NCBI GenBank assembly: GCA_016946835.1
Contig: JACVTC010000042.1
Location: 1 to 64,000, forward strand
Reading direction: 5' to 3'
Length of the DNA: 64,000 bases
Source of the DNA: Neocallimastix lanati (nom. inval.)
Taxonomy: Eukaryota > Neocallimastigomycota > Neocallimastigomycetes > Neocallimastigales > Neocallimastigaceae
The position numbers and the translations under genes are program-made. Numbering within the stretch: position 1 is the stretch's first letter; the number at the start of each line of letters is the position of its first letter. The notes under the pieces are model-generated. The model was given only the letters and a program-made list of their open reading frames with translations, was not told the origin of the DNA and did no database searches. Below are positions 22,163 through 33,450 of the stretch, in pieces.

Positions 22163-22860
22163 TGCTACATAAGCAGAACACTTTCAAAATCAGAAAAAAA
22201 TTATTCAGTCACTGACATAGAAGGACTAGTTATAATATTTAGTATAAATCATTTTTGATAATATATATTTAGCAGTAAAAACCTAACCAAGTTCATAACT
22301 GATCATAAACCATTACTTGGTCTTTTTTAGAAAAGCATTTCTACCTCAAGCAGACACGCAAGATGGATAGAAGAATTTAATAAATATAAAGTTGATCCAG
22401 TATAAGAAAAAGGGAAGAAGAATGTTTTCACAAACGCCTTATCAAGACTCCCTTCTAAAAATTTTAATGAAATTCTTTGAGCTAATACTGTATTAGCTAA
22501 TTTTAATCCTAGAGACCTAGACTTACCTGAAGGTCTTATAAAATATTTTACTAAAAATTATCAAGTTGTTAATAATACTACTTGAAAGTTATTTATAAAG
22601 ATGAAGATAAGAAAAATATCATTAACCGCAATCATCTAATCGGTCATGAAGGCGCCAAGAAAACAACAAATCGTATAATGCAATCTTACTATTGGCCTGG
22701 AATTTGGAACGACGTAAAAATGTGGATAAAATGTTGACATAAATGCCAAACTTGTAGGCCTAAACCACAAGTTAAAGACACAGAAAACCATACAACACCA
22801 GTAGAACAACCTTTTACAAAAGTAGGACTAGATATAATAGGTCCACTTCCAACAACCTAA
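22163..22860 (+). pseudogene. pol: gypsy RNase H to integrase fragment, heavily decayed
   Basis: Starts abruptly at 22163 against the reverse-oriented pol. Translated pieces read SRTLSKSEKNYSVTDIEG (RNase H), TDHKPLLG, then GKKNVFTNALSR and a zinc-binding integrase N-terminus (HLIGHEGAKK..., KCQTCRP) and GLDIIGPLP. Several stops lie in place of expected residues, for example TGA where the zinc-site Cys should be. It ends near 22860 in a linker from another copy. Non-functional. Confidence 0.7.
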
Positions 22861-25480
22861 AAAGAAATCATACAACAATAAGGGGAATATAAAGTCTCTC
22901 AATGATAATTCAGTAAGGATAAATGTACCAAATAACAATTAAAATAATAGAAGTGTAACACAGGAGGATATAGAAATGAAAGAAGTTGAAGAAATTACCA
23001 TCAATAATCTCGAGGAAGTCGAAGAAACTGATCCCTCTGTTGTAGCTCAACCATCCATCATGAATAATACTGAGAAGCTAGTAGAAATCGATATTTCAAT
23101 AATAGCCAATCCATCCATCAATAAATCTAAACGATGAACAGCCAAGGAAAGAGAAGAAGAAATTATTCAAGATGCAGAAACAAACAATAAAAAGGTAAAC
23201 AGCGACATAAAGAAACAAAAACAGATGATGAAGTTCAAAAATTATCCAAAAACCAATTAAGGAAGAAGAAAGAAGACACTCCTACTATACTAACATCCCA
23301 AATAGGATTATATTACTTCATGTTCATGGGAAGAAGAGCTATGATATATAGGACGATCTAACTAAATTAACTGCAAATATCTCTATTGCACAACTCTTAG
23401 ACATACGCCCAAAGCTGAGATCCGAGCTTACTAAAGCTCTAAAACTAAAAAGCCCCGAATTAGTTGAAGAAAACCCAGAAAAAGTAATGATGTCCGCTTT
23501 GACTAGGGATGATGTAGCTACTGCCGAATGAATAGTTGATAATGTTAGAGGAGTCACATTTTTGGATACTTACACTAGTATAAACATCATCACTAGATCT
23601 TTCCTCAACAAATTAAAGAATGTCACTCCATCAGACTTCTCCGATAATATTTTATAAATATTTTCTATCAAAAACATAATAATGGAAACGTGTAATCTGA
23701 GAGTCCAATTTGTTAACATACTCATTCAAGACAACTTCTGTATTATTGATTATGTCATTCAAATCTTCGATATCTTAATAGATTACCGTAACACTTAATG
23801 ATAACAACCTATTTATTAATTCTATTGACAATTTCTTGTATCGAATGAATGAAAATGAAGAATGGTATAGAATCACACAAATACCATTCCAACGACACTA
23901 ATAAAAATAATACTTCTAAAGAAAACTCATCTAACAGTGATTCTCTTATGTTCTGTTTAATTACGAAATGTGATGATAACAATAATAAAGAAAATAAAAA
24001 TCAAATGGATTCTGGAACTGATCCCATTAACGACGACGTTAAAGCAAATATTAATTATTAAGGAATCTCCCAGCATAGCCTTATTAAAGTCATCAGTCTA
24101 TTTCAGAACTTAAAAAGCTATACTCGCCATTAGAATTGAAGAACTTGGTCCAACTAAACTCCTTCCACATAATATTACACTTATAGAAAATGCCAAACCA
24201 ATTAAACAGAAGTGCTATCGCCTATCGAAGGTCCAAGCAAAGGCTCTTAAAGAAGAGATTATCAAACTTTTAAAGAATAAACTAATTGTTCCTTCCAACT
24301 CGCCTTGGTTCTTTCCTGTGATACTTGTTTTAAAGAAGAACAAAAAGTGGAAACTCTAAATCGATTATAGGAAGCTTAATAATGTTACCATCAAAGATAC
24401 ATATACTCTACCTATAATCGATGAAATACTATTCTCTATTGGAAATTCTGTTAAAAACTTTACTACCATCGATTTATTCTCTAGCTTCCATCAAATCCCA
24501 ATGAACGAAGCCGATATCCCCAAAACCAGTTTTACTACTATGTACGGAAACTACCAACTTTTGGTCATGCCCTTTGGACTATGTAATGCGCCAGCTACAT
24601 TCCAAAGGGAGATGGATAGAATCTTTTTTCCATTAATAGGTGTTTTTATGTTTGTATACATTGACGATCTCATTATATTTTCTAAGTCTTTTGATGAACA
24701 CATAAATGATATTATTAAGGTCTTCGCAATTATAAGTGATAATGGTTTAAAAGTTAACTTCAATAAATGTCACTTCTTCAAACAAAAGGTCGAACTATTA
24801 GGGCATATTATCTCTACTCAAGGTATCTCTTCTATTGACGTGAAGGTTGAAGTTATTTCTAACTGATTAGCCCCCAAGAATGTAAAGCAATTACAATCCT
24901 TTCTTGGCGCCATCTGTTATTATTATCTTAAATTCATCCACAACTATTCATCCATTGTCAAACCACTATACAAACTGCTTAAAAAGGTATCTCTTTCGAA
25001 TGGACGCCTGCACAAGAAGAAAATTTTCAATCCCTTAAGGATAAACTCCTCTCTCCGCTAATTTTCCAAATGTCCGACTTCGATAGACAATTCCTGATTC
25101 GAACAGACGCATCTTATGCCGTTGTTGGAGGCGTACTTATTCAAAAAGATAACAACAATGTCGAAAAGCCAATACATTACGTAAGTCGTTCTCTTAAGCC
25201 GGAGGAGGTTAATTATGATATCACTGACCTTGAAGGCACCGCGGCTACATACTGTACGAATAAATTCAAATCCTATATTTAGATATAGTCGGACCATTAC
25301 CAAGGTCAACAAAAGGAAACTTATATATCATAGTCTTAGTTGACTACCTCACGAAGTGGGTTGAAGCTGAGACTACAGATAAAATTGAATCGGACAATAT
25401 TATATCCTTCCTTTCTAAGGTCTTTGCTCGTCACGGAATCCCAGAAGTACTTGTGACAGACAACTCAAAGCTATATTGTT
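22861..25480 (+). pseudogene. pol: gypsy Pol fragment: linker, protease, RT, part RNase H and integrase
   Basis: A second, separate decayed pol. In order: hydrophilic linker (about 22960-23330); protease with TFLDTYTSINIITRSF near 23560 (site D-T-Y-T, not D-S/T-G); RT at 24120-24860 with MPFGLCNAPATFQREM and YIDDLIIF in an open stretch (24501-24866); RNase H with RTDASYAVVGGV and DLEGTA; then at 25282 a jump straight to integrase LDIVGPLP, FARHGIPEVLVTDN, where it ends. A deletion removed the end of RNase H and the integrase zinc domain. Many stops (for example TAA for Cys in KWKL-stop-IDYRK). Confidence 0.75.
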
Positions 25481-26703
25481 TATATATTTAATATAGAGTC
25501 CAGAATTTAATGAACTATAAAACAGCTATGATTGATATATAATGATAGGGTTTTTAGCATATTGAAAACCTAGCTCAAACATTCATCAAACAATCAATGC
25601 TCAAAACACATATGATTGATATAAAATGATGGTAGTTTAAGGCATTCAAAATCGACTATATTTATAGCATATATTTGTATAAAACCTATATCGTTTATAT
25701 ATATTAATTATATGCAATTATCATATATTTGTATTTGAATGCCAATATATGCTAACAATGGTCTAAAACATATATGTGTGCGATTACCTGCAACTGTTAT
25801 AATATATCAATTATATTGCATAGTTTGTGCATTCAAATACAATGATATAGTTTTTATCATATATATTAATATAAATGATATAGATTGATTGATTATATTT
25901 GTATGCCATTTTAGCATTAATTTATAATAAAATATATATAGTTTTGAGAGTTTAAGTTGATACTAGTTTGAACAATATTTGCATAGTTTTGGCATACAAA
26001 TACAATATTCCAATATTTTGGACATTATATTAATTAATTAAACGATATAGGGTTTTGATGCTAAAACTATACTAAAACTACTATCAAAATCAATCAATCA
26101 AAAATCAACCAAAAATAATCAAAATACAATAAAAATGCCAATCTTACACATGCATAATTTTAGCATAAATATAGCATAAATCCTTAACACATATATATAT
26201 TCAATTTCTGGTCTGTTAATTAAAATATTAAACAGGCATAGTTTTTGTATAAATATATGCTAAAAACCATATTGATTTAAATATAAAAATAAAATTAAAT
26301 AAAATAAAAATATAATTAATTTGATATAAAACATATATGTATAACAGCATATTTGTATATTTGAATATTTATATATTCAGATATTATATATCTTATTATA
26401 ATAATTTAAATTATTATTATAATTTATATTATTATTCATATTTTATATTATTATATTTTGTATATAATATATTAAAGCTTATATAATTAATATAATTAAT
26501 ATATTATATTAATTATATTTATTTATAAGTACATATTATTAATACTTTACAGTATAATTAATTTTAATTCTTATTCTCGTTTTTATTTTTCTTTAGCAGA
26601 AATAATATTGTAATTATAAAATAATAAAATATTAATAAAAATTATTAATAACTCAAAATACACTTATTAAACCAGCTACAACATAAAGAATATCGCATTA
26701 AAT
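25481..26703. other. AT-rich DNA with diverged short repeats, no gene
   Basis: No coding sequence. The block is built of loosely repeated words such as TTTTTAGCATAT, ATTTGTATTTGAATGCC and TGATATAAAATGATGG. The same style of sequence resumes at 29236-29300, so the small LTR elements at 26704-29235 inserted into one such block. Its origin is unknown. Confidence 0.5.
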
Positions 26704-27072
26704 TGATATAAAACAAATATGTGTAGTAACATATTTGTATATTTAATAATAATTATTAAATATTAAATTTATATCTTTTTGATAATAATTATTTTATTTT
26801 ATTTTATTTCAATATATATTATTATAATTATAATAATTATAATACTTTAATTCATATAAAATTAATATAGTTCTATATATTATAATTAATATATAACCTA
26901 TTTCTTATAAATAGATTAGATTATTTATATTAGAAATAGAAAAAATTTTAGGAATTAGAATTATTATTTTAATTGTACAAAAATTATAATTTTATTAATA
27001 AAATTTACTAAACTACCATTATTTAAAACCCACTGCTTATAAATTATTGCACATAAAAGTCCCCCATATCAA
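26704..27072 (+). repeat. 5' LTR of element R
   Basis: 369 bp, TGATATAAAAC...CCCCATATCA, directly followed by aaaat and the primer site TGGTGAAGATATCGGGG at 27078-27094. Nearly matches the 3' LTR at 28433. Confidence 0.8.
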
Positions 27073-27699
27073 AAATTGGTGAAGATATCGGGGATGTGCT
27101 GTGTAAAAAAATAATTTATAAGTAGTGGTGTTTAGTAATTTTGTTAATTAATTATAAATCCGTATATATTTACATAAATTCTCTTCAGTTAGGATTAATT
27201 AAAATACACTGTTTAGGATATAAATTTTTAATTTTTTTATTGGCTATTTATAATTATTTTATCTTTGGTGAAGAGAAAGTTATACAACATATGTTATTTC
27301 ATTCATTTTAGTATAGTTTAAATAAATTTTTTTAAAATAAATAAATATTTGGAAATTTAATAAATATATATATATAACTAATTTATTAATATAGTGTTAG
27401 TGTTAAAAGTAAGGTAGTTTAAGTAAAATAATAATAATAATTAGAGAGTGAAGTAGTAAAAATATTGTTATTTTAATTAGCATTTTAGTGAATAATTTAG
27501 ATAAAATATATAATAGGAATATTATTTTAAATAAAATAAGAGTAGGAAGATATAAATAGTGTAGTTTAAAAGTGTTAAAATTTAGGAATAAAATTACAAT
27601 AGATATAAGTATAATAAGATAAAAATATTTTTTATTTTAATAGTAGTATATTTAATAATAGTAATTAGTAGTACACTCTAAAAATAGATATAAAATAAA

Positions 27700-28211
27700 A
27701 TGGATATAAATCAAGATAACCTAACGGAAAAAATACAATTTTTAAAATTGTTAATTCAAAAAGGTAGATTTGAAACTGGAGTTAGCGATGACGTGGATGA
27801 ATTAGATGAGTTTGTAGATGGTGAATCAATGGGAATATTAGCTCATGTTGATAACAAGGAAGCTAGGTGTATTTTAAAAGGATACGGTGAAAATAATTTG
27901 GTAAATCGTAATTTTCTGGAAAAATATATTCTTAATCATTGCATTGATGACTCAAGTATTGAATAACTAAACTTATAATTTTAAATTTAACTATTGGTGG
28001 TGTTCAAAAAAATGTAATATTCAGAGTAGTTGAGAAAGAAAATCCATTTTATGATGTTAGTTTAAAATTTAAAACACAAAGAGAATTAGGAATTATTATT
28101 GACCCAAGCGACAATTTAATTCTTTTGAAACAAGGAACTTCTGAATTTAGAGTGGTAGCTGAACTTGAAAAATTATCTGTTTTAAATAGAAGAATCAATA
28201 AAAATGAAGAA

Positions 28212-28243
<32 letters not shown>

Positions 28244-28432
28244 TAACATTTATAATAATAACAATAATAGTAATAAAATTAATAATACTAAAAATGACGC
28301 GGCTGATGACATAATAAACGCGAAACTAAATAAATTAAACTCGTTAAAATTGGATAATTTCAGAGAAAATAATAAAATAGCAAATAGTAATAATAGTGAA
28401 TTCGAAATAAAAAATAATATTATAATTAAAAT
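27700..28432 (+). pseudogene. retropepsin-like protein without catalytic Asp (element R)
   Basis: The ATG at 27700 sits in a good context (AAAATGG). An 88-codon frame ends at 27966, and the rest continues in the -1 frame from 27963, so one missing base splits a protein of about 250 residues. It follows the pattern of the gypsy protease: LAHVDNKEARCIL, a site loop K60-G-Y-G, then ENNLVNRNFLEKY, then NLTIGGVQKNVIFRVV and a partner strand ending GIIIDPSDNLIL. Where D-S/T-G/C-A should be there is K-G-Y-G, so the catalytic Asp is gone. A poly-Asn tract (28211-28270) leads to an Asn/Lys-rich end that runs into the 3' LTR. Whether it ever acted as a Gag-binding decoy or is plain decay cannot be told. 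Confidence 0.6.
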
Positions 28433-28813
28433 TGATATAAAACAAATATGTGTAGTAACATATTTGTATATTTAATAATAATTATTAAATATAAAATTTA
28501 TATCTTTTTGATAATAATTATTTTATTTTATTTTATTTCAATATGTATTATTATAATAATAATAATTATAATACTTTATTTCATATAAAATTTATATAGT
28601 TCTATATATTAGAATATATAATTAATATATTACCTATTTCTTATAAATTAAATTATTTATATTAGAAATAGAGAACTCTCTTGTAAATTTTTAGGAATTA
28701 GAATTATTATTTAATTGTACGAATATTATAATTTTATTAATAAAATTTACTAAACTACCATTATTTAAAACCCACTGCTTATAAATTATTGCACATAAAA
28801 GTCCCATATATCA
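28433..28813 (+). repeat. 3' LTR of element R
   Basis: 381 bp, ends TCCCATATATCA, followed by the AAAT duplication. Several small differences from the 5' LTR show that the insertion is not brand new. Confidence 0.8.
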
Positions 28814-28839
28814 AAATTAAAAACACGTGACTTACACAT

Positions 28840-29235
28840 TGATATGCGGGACTTTTATGTGCAATAATTTATAAACAGTAGGTTTTAAATAATGGTAGTT
28901 TAGTAAATTTTATTAATAAAATTATAATATTCGTACAATTAAAATAATAATTCTAATTCCTAAAAATTTACTAGAGAGTTCACTATTTCAAATATAAATA
29001 ATTTAATCTATTTATAAGAAATAGGTAATATATTAATTATTATTAATTATATATTCTAATATATAGAAATATATAAATTTTATATGAAATAAAGTATTAT
29101 AATTATTATTATTATAATAATACATATTAAAATAAAATAAAATAAAATAATTATTATCAAAAAGATATAAATTTAATATTTAATAATTATTATTAAATAT
29201 ACAACTATGTTATAACACATATTTGTTTTATATCA
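28840..29235 (-). repeat. solo LTR, family R, inverted
   Basis: 396 bp, reverse complement of the two R LTRs, with its own 4-bp duplication ACAT (28836-28839 and 29236-29239). With the LTR at 28433 it forms a near-palindrome with arms of about 390 bp and a 26-bp spacer. Confidence 0.85.
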
Positions 29236-29309
29236 ACATATGGTGTTTTTAGCATATATTTGGTATAAAATGCATATGATTTAAAACCCTAAAAACCTCA
29301 TATTTTCAT

Positions 29310-29915
29310 TCAATCTCATTCACTGATTCAACTACCTTTAATAAGTGAATTAATTGATAGGGTTAAAGGCACTAAATTATTCACTAAGTTAGATTTGAAG
29401 TTATAACTTAGTAATAATCAAAGAAGGTAACGAGTATAAAACTGTTTTTCGTACTCGTTATGTTCATTTTGAATATTTAGTTATGCCTTTTGTGCTTAAA
29501 AATGCTCCAGCCACCTTTCAACATTTTATTAACGATGTTCTTAGCGATTATCTTGATAATTTGTAATTTCCTATATTTATGATATTTTAATTTATTCGAA
29601 TAGTATAGAAGAACATCATGATCATGTTAAAAAAGTCTTAAGGAAATTATTAGAAAATAATCTATGCATTAAACTAGAAAAATGTGAATTTGATGTTTCA
29701 GAAACCGCTTTCTTGGATATATTATTTCAAGAGATGGATTGAAAGTTGATCCCAACAAAATTAAGGCTATTTTAGATTGGCTTGCCCCCACCACGGTCAA
29801 AGAAGTACAATCTTTTATTGGGTTATGTAATTACTATAGAATTTTTATCAAGAATTTTGTTAAGATTGTTCGGCCCTTATATAAACTTACCAGGACCTAA
29901 TACTCTCTCTTGCTA
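29310..29915 (+). pseudogene. pol: gypsy RT fragment, frame-broken
   Basis: Pieces of RT appear in changing frames: [18 protein letters not shown], then [30 protein letters not shown], a degraded catalytic box (YDILIYS instead of Y-x-DD), [13 protein letters not shown], then LDWLAPTTVKEVQSFIGLCNYYR..FIKNFVK and PLYKL. At least three frame breaks and a lost second Asp make it dead. RNase H and integrase do not follow. By sequence it is nearer the chromovirus-like pol at 20001 than e1 or e2. Confidence 0.7.
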
Positions 29916-30064
29916 CTCTTATTTATATCTTATTAATCGCGACCTAGAGTCAAGCTCTAATAGATTAATAAAATATAAACCTATATAATTCTTTAAAATT
30001 AAAATAGAATTCTTTTCAAAATTTAATATCTATCGTTTCTTTTCTTTATATTTGTCGTTCTTTT

Positions 30065-30230
30065 CCTATTTTTTTTTTATAATATCAATTTCTTTCTTCA
30101 CAATATTACTCACTTCTTCTATAATAATATTAGTTGCTTTCTTCTTCCAATTTTAATTCCTTCTTTCTCCTAATATTAATTGCTTTTCATTCAATATTGT
30201 TTGCTTCTTTCTCAATATTATTTGCTTCTT
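30065..30230 (-). repeat. tandem purine-rich leader repeats of LTR element S
   Basis: About seven units of 19-24 bp, each reading roughly GAAGAAGCAA-N-TAATATT on the minus strand, start right after the primer-binding site of the reverse-oriented element S. No frame of note. The rest of S's interior is missing; the next recognisable sequence to the left is a forward RT fragment. Confidence 0.6.
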
Positions 30231-30249
30231 CCCCCCACGTTGGGCTCCA
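30231..30249 (-). other. primer-binding site, Lys-tRNA type
   Basis: On the minus strand TGGAGCCCAACGTGGGG, two bases (at) after the LTR end TTATCA. It differs by one base from the classic TGGCGCCCAACGTGGGG site that pairs with a Lys tRNA 3' end, where reverse transcription is primed. That match is from memory of the retroviral site. Confidence 0.65.
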
Positions 30250-30251
30250 AT

Positions 30252-30612
30252 TGATAAAATGTAACAATTACCTTAATTTAGAAATTGTCCTAAAAGTGGT
30301 AATTACTTATCAAAAGTATTTTATTCGTTATTATTTATTAATTATTATCTATGATTATTTATTATTACTTATTATTTGTTATTATTTATTACTTTTTATT
30401 ATTATTTATTATTATTTATTATTATTTATTATTATTTCCTAGTTTAATAACTATTCTAATAATTATAAATTATTTTTATTAACTAAATTAATAATTATTT
30501 AATTATACATTAAATGAATTATCAATTTTCATATTTTATTAAATTTTTACTATTAAATTTTTATTATTAACTTTATTTATAATAATTTATATAAAATTTT
30601 TTTATTAATTAT
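30252..30612 (-). repeat. LTR of family S, first part (5' LTR, reverse element)
   Basis: On this strand it starts TGATAAAATG next to the primer site and is broken at 30612 by the copia element (duplication ATTAT at 30608-30612). It resumes at 36915. Together the two parts give an LTR of about 1.13 kb. Confidence 0.65.
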
Positions 30613-30853
30613 TGTCAGAAATAAAAAAAACTATTGAAATAATTATATTAATTCTTTATTTTATATATTTAATATATATAACTAATAATCTACTATAAAT
30701 AAATATTAAAATACTAATTTGTATAAATAATTACATTTTCGTAATTGATATTTTTTTTAACTTTTTAATCTTCTTCATAAATAATAATAAAGTATATAAT
30801 CAAAATATACTAATTCATCCCGTTAATATTTTTCTTGTCTTTTTGGCTTTAAA
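30613..30853 (+). repeat. 5' LTR of copia element
   Basis: TGTCAGAAATAA...TTTTGGCTTTAAA. It matches 36674-36914. The right end does not read CA in either copy, so the boundary is set by where the two copies stop matching. Confidence 0.8.
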
Positions 30854-32149
30854 TGATTAAGGGTCTCAACTCACCAGTTGAGTAAAACACAAAGCTAAGT
30901 ATTAAAAATTAAATATTATATTATTAATTAAATATAACAGGATATTAAAAAAAAAAAGGCTATCATTAACATTTTTTTTTTTGTTCTTATTAATCCATTA
31001 CTAAATATCATATAAAAATAATAAAATTATATTACAATGTCAATAATACAAAATAAATAAAAAGTACATTTTAAAATATCAATAAAAATTATAAGTCTCA
31101 ATTTAAAAAAAATAACAAAATCACAAATTGAAACAACAAAAAATAAAAAACATATATATATTTAAAAAAGGAGAGACAGCAAGTATTGAGAAGATAAAAA
31201 TTAGATATTAATAATAGTCAACAAATGTTAAGATAAAAAAATATATAATACTCATCTAACAATATTATTAAAGTTGAAAAGAATATATTATAATAGCATA
31301 ATCTAATAAATCGAATAATAGTCAACTAAATAAAATGTTGAAAATAATTGAGATAAGTTAAAGAAAAATGTTAAGTTGAAAATGCATTGCAATAGTAAAC
31401 TAACATTAATTTAATAATAGTCAACTTAATTAAAAAAGGTTGAAAATAATTGTAATAAATTTAACAAAATTAAAAAATGAACGTTGAGTTGAAAATACAA
31501 CACAATAGTCAACTAATATTAATTTAATAATAGTCAACTAAAATAAAATGTTGAAAATATGATATATAAATAATAAATATTCATAGTCAACTTTAATAAA
31601 ATGTTGAAAATAATGATTAAATATATGATAATATTTAATTATATACTACATTTATCTAATCAATATATCAATAAATCTAATCTAATCACACAAGGAGTTA
31701 TTATATGCATAAAAAAAGTTATATTAAACTATACCAGCATTCTAATACATTAAATTCTATTTATAGAGCCAATCAAAATATTAACAATATTCAATTATAC
31801 AGTAACTTAACACTAACAAATAAAATAAATCCAAGAAGTTTTTGTAAATTAAATTATATAAACAACAATAACAAAATGAAACATTAATCTTCATCAGTTC
31901 ATCAGATGACAAAACAAAAACATTTATTCGTTACAAACAGAAACAGGAATATTTACATTCATATAATAGTTATATTAAATAATATATTATTTAATATATT
32001 AAATTAAATTTATAGTGTTTATTTATATATAAAACCTTCGTTTTTATTCCCTTTTAAAAAATAATCAATAGAATAACAACAAATAAATTTAATCAACTAA
32101 TTGAAACATAATCAACTATTTTACTAAAATTTAAATACTATCATACAAA
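30854..32149 (+). other. copia leader with TCAAC/GTTGA mini-hairpins
   Basis: Unusually long untranslated leader of 1.3 kb. Between about 31215 and 31610 the words AGTCAAC and GTTGAAAAT alternate many times, for example TCAAC...GTTGA at about 31320-31345, 31425-31455, 31535-31560 and 31583-31607, so each pair can fold back. The small ATG frame at 31705-31887 has no family resemblance. Confidence 0.5.
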
Positions 32150-33450
32150 ATGACTGGAAGAAGAGGAAGGCCACAATTGACCAACATTGGAGAGTCAAAC
32201 GGTTAACTTCAGTTATACAGAGAACTTCAACAGAGTGACCGACTTAACTACCGAAAACTATAGAGGATGGAAACGTAATATTATCCATCTTTTAAGCATT
32301 AATGACCTATTAATATATGTAACTAAAGAAAGAATAAGAAAATTGAGAAGAGATATCAAGGAAATTATTGAAAAATATACAGAAGACCAATTTGATGATT
32401 CTTTAATGTACGATTTGAATGTGGAAGAAAATGATATAAACAATGACATAATAGCCCAGTGGATTATCATGAACAGCTTAAGTGAAGCTACCCAAAAGGT
32501 GATCGAAGGAAAAGCGAATACTGCCTATAAAATTTGGAATTTCCTTAAATCCACTTTCACTAAGAAACTACAAACAAGGAAAATGGAACTCAAAAAAAAA
32601 CTAGATGAATTAAAATACGATGAAGAGAAAGACATTAATATATTTATGTCTGAATTACAAAATATTATTGACGATCTAGAAAAATTAGATGGTGACATGG
32701 ATTCCAATACTAAAGTTGATATCCTAAATAGGACGTTACCTGAAAACTTAAGTTACATTAATGTTTTCCAAAACATAAATAATTTGGAAGAATGTACGTC
32801 CTATGTTAAGCGTGTAGTTCCAGAAATAATAATTTAAAATAATATTAAAACAAATAATATAAAAATTGGTAATACCAAAAGGATATTTTCAATTGAAAAT
32901 GAAAACACCAATCATAAAAACATAAAATCAAAAATAAAGAAAAATGTACAACGAACAACAACTAGAAGGAATGGAAGATGTAACTACTGCCATAAAAAAG
33001 GACATTATTTTTACGAATGTAGAAAAAGGTTATCAGATAAAAAACTAAAGTTCAAAAGAAGAAGAAACATTAAAAACAACAATCGAAGAAGACAATTTCA
33101 TGGAAAGAAAAATTATGCAAATTTTGTTCAAAGGGATAATTACAATTCTATATATTCGGATTCTTTTACTAAAGATTACAACGATAATGAAACTATGAAC
33201 ATCAATTATATACACAAAGGAAAATCTCAAACACCAGTAAACAATAAAGAATTAATATGTTGGATTTTAGACTCTGGTGCTTCAATAAATATCACTAATA
33301 GAAAAGATAAATTGATAAATATATAAACATGCAATGAAAAAATTTATCTTGCAAATAATGAAATATTAACTACAAAATACATTGGTACATTCAAAGGGTA
33401 CATTAATGATCAAGAAATACCATCAATGACGTATATTATTCACCATTTAT
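32150..33450 (+). pseudogene. gag-pro: copia gag, zinc knuckle and protease
   Basis: The ATG at 32150 starts MTGRRGRPQLTN but a +1 slip is needed near 32185-32205 to enter the long gag frame (to 32834). That frame has the UBN2-type Gag layout: LTTENYRGWKRNI, WIIMNSLSEAT and a helical region ending in LNRTLPENLSYINVF. After an in-frame TAA (32835-32837) the same frame continues to the zinc knuckle CNYCHKKGHYFYEC (near 32972) and protease CWILDSGASINIT (near 33260), with the normal D-S-G-A site. Another TAA follows near 33324 and a frame change near 33430. Confidence 0.8.

Larger units (their letters stand above)
26704..28813 (+). mobile_element. complete small non-autonomous LTR element, family R
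   Basis: 2110 bp flanked by a perfect 4-bp duplication AAAT (26700-26703 and 28814-28817). LTRs of 369 and 381 bp lie at 26704-27072 and 28433-28813 (TGATATAAAAC...ATATCA). A primer site TGGTGAAGATATCGGGG starts at 27078. The 1360-bp interior encodes only a protease-like protein; gag, RT and integrase are absent. It must have been moved by another element's machinery. Confidence 0.8.

Noticed and set aside
28433-29235. Foldback transposon or MITE
   Set aside because: The arms are LTRs with separate target duplications (AAAT and ACAT), so two LTR insertions explain it.
30134-30442. 102-codon hydrophobic frame
   Set aside because: Covers the purine repeats (read on the opposite strand), the primer site and LTR start of element S; low complexity.
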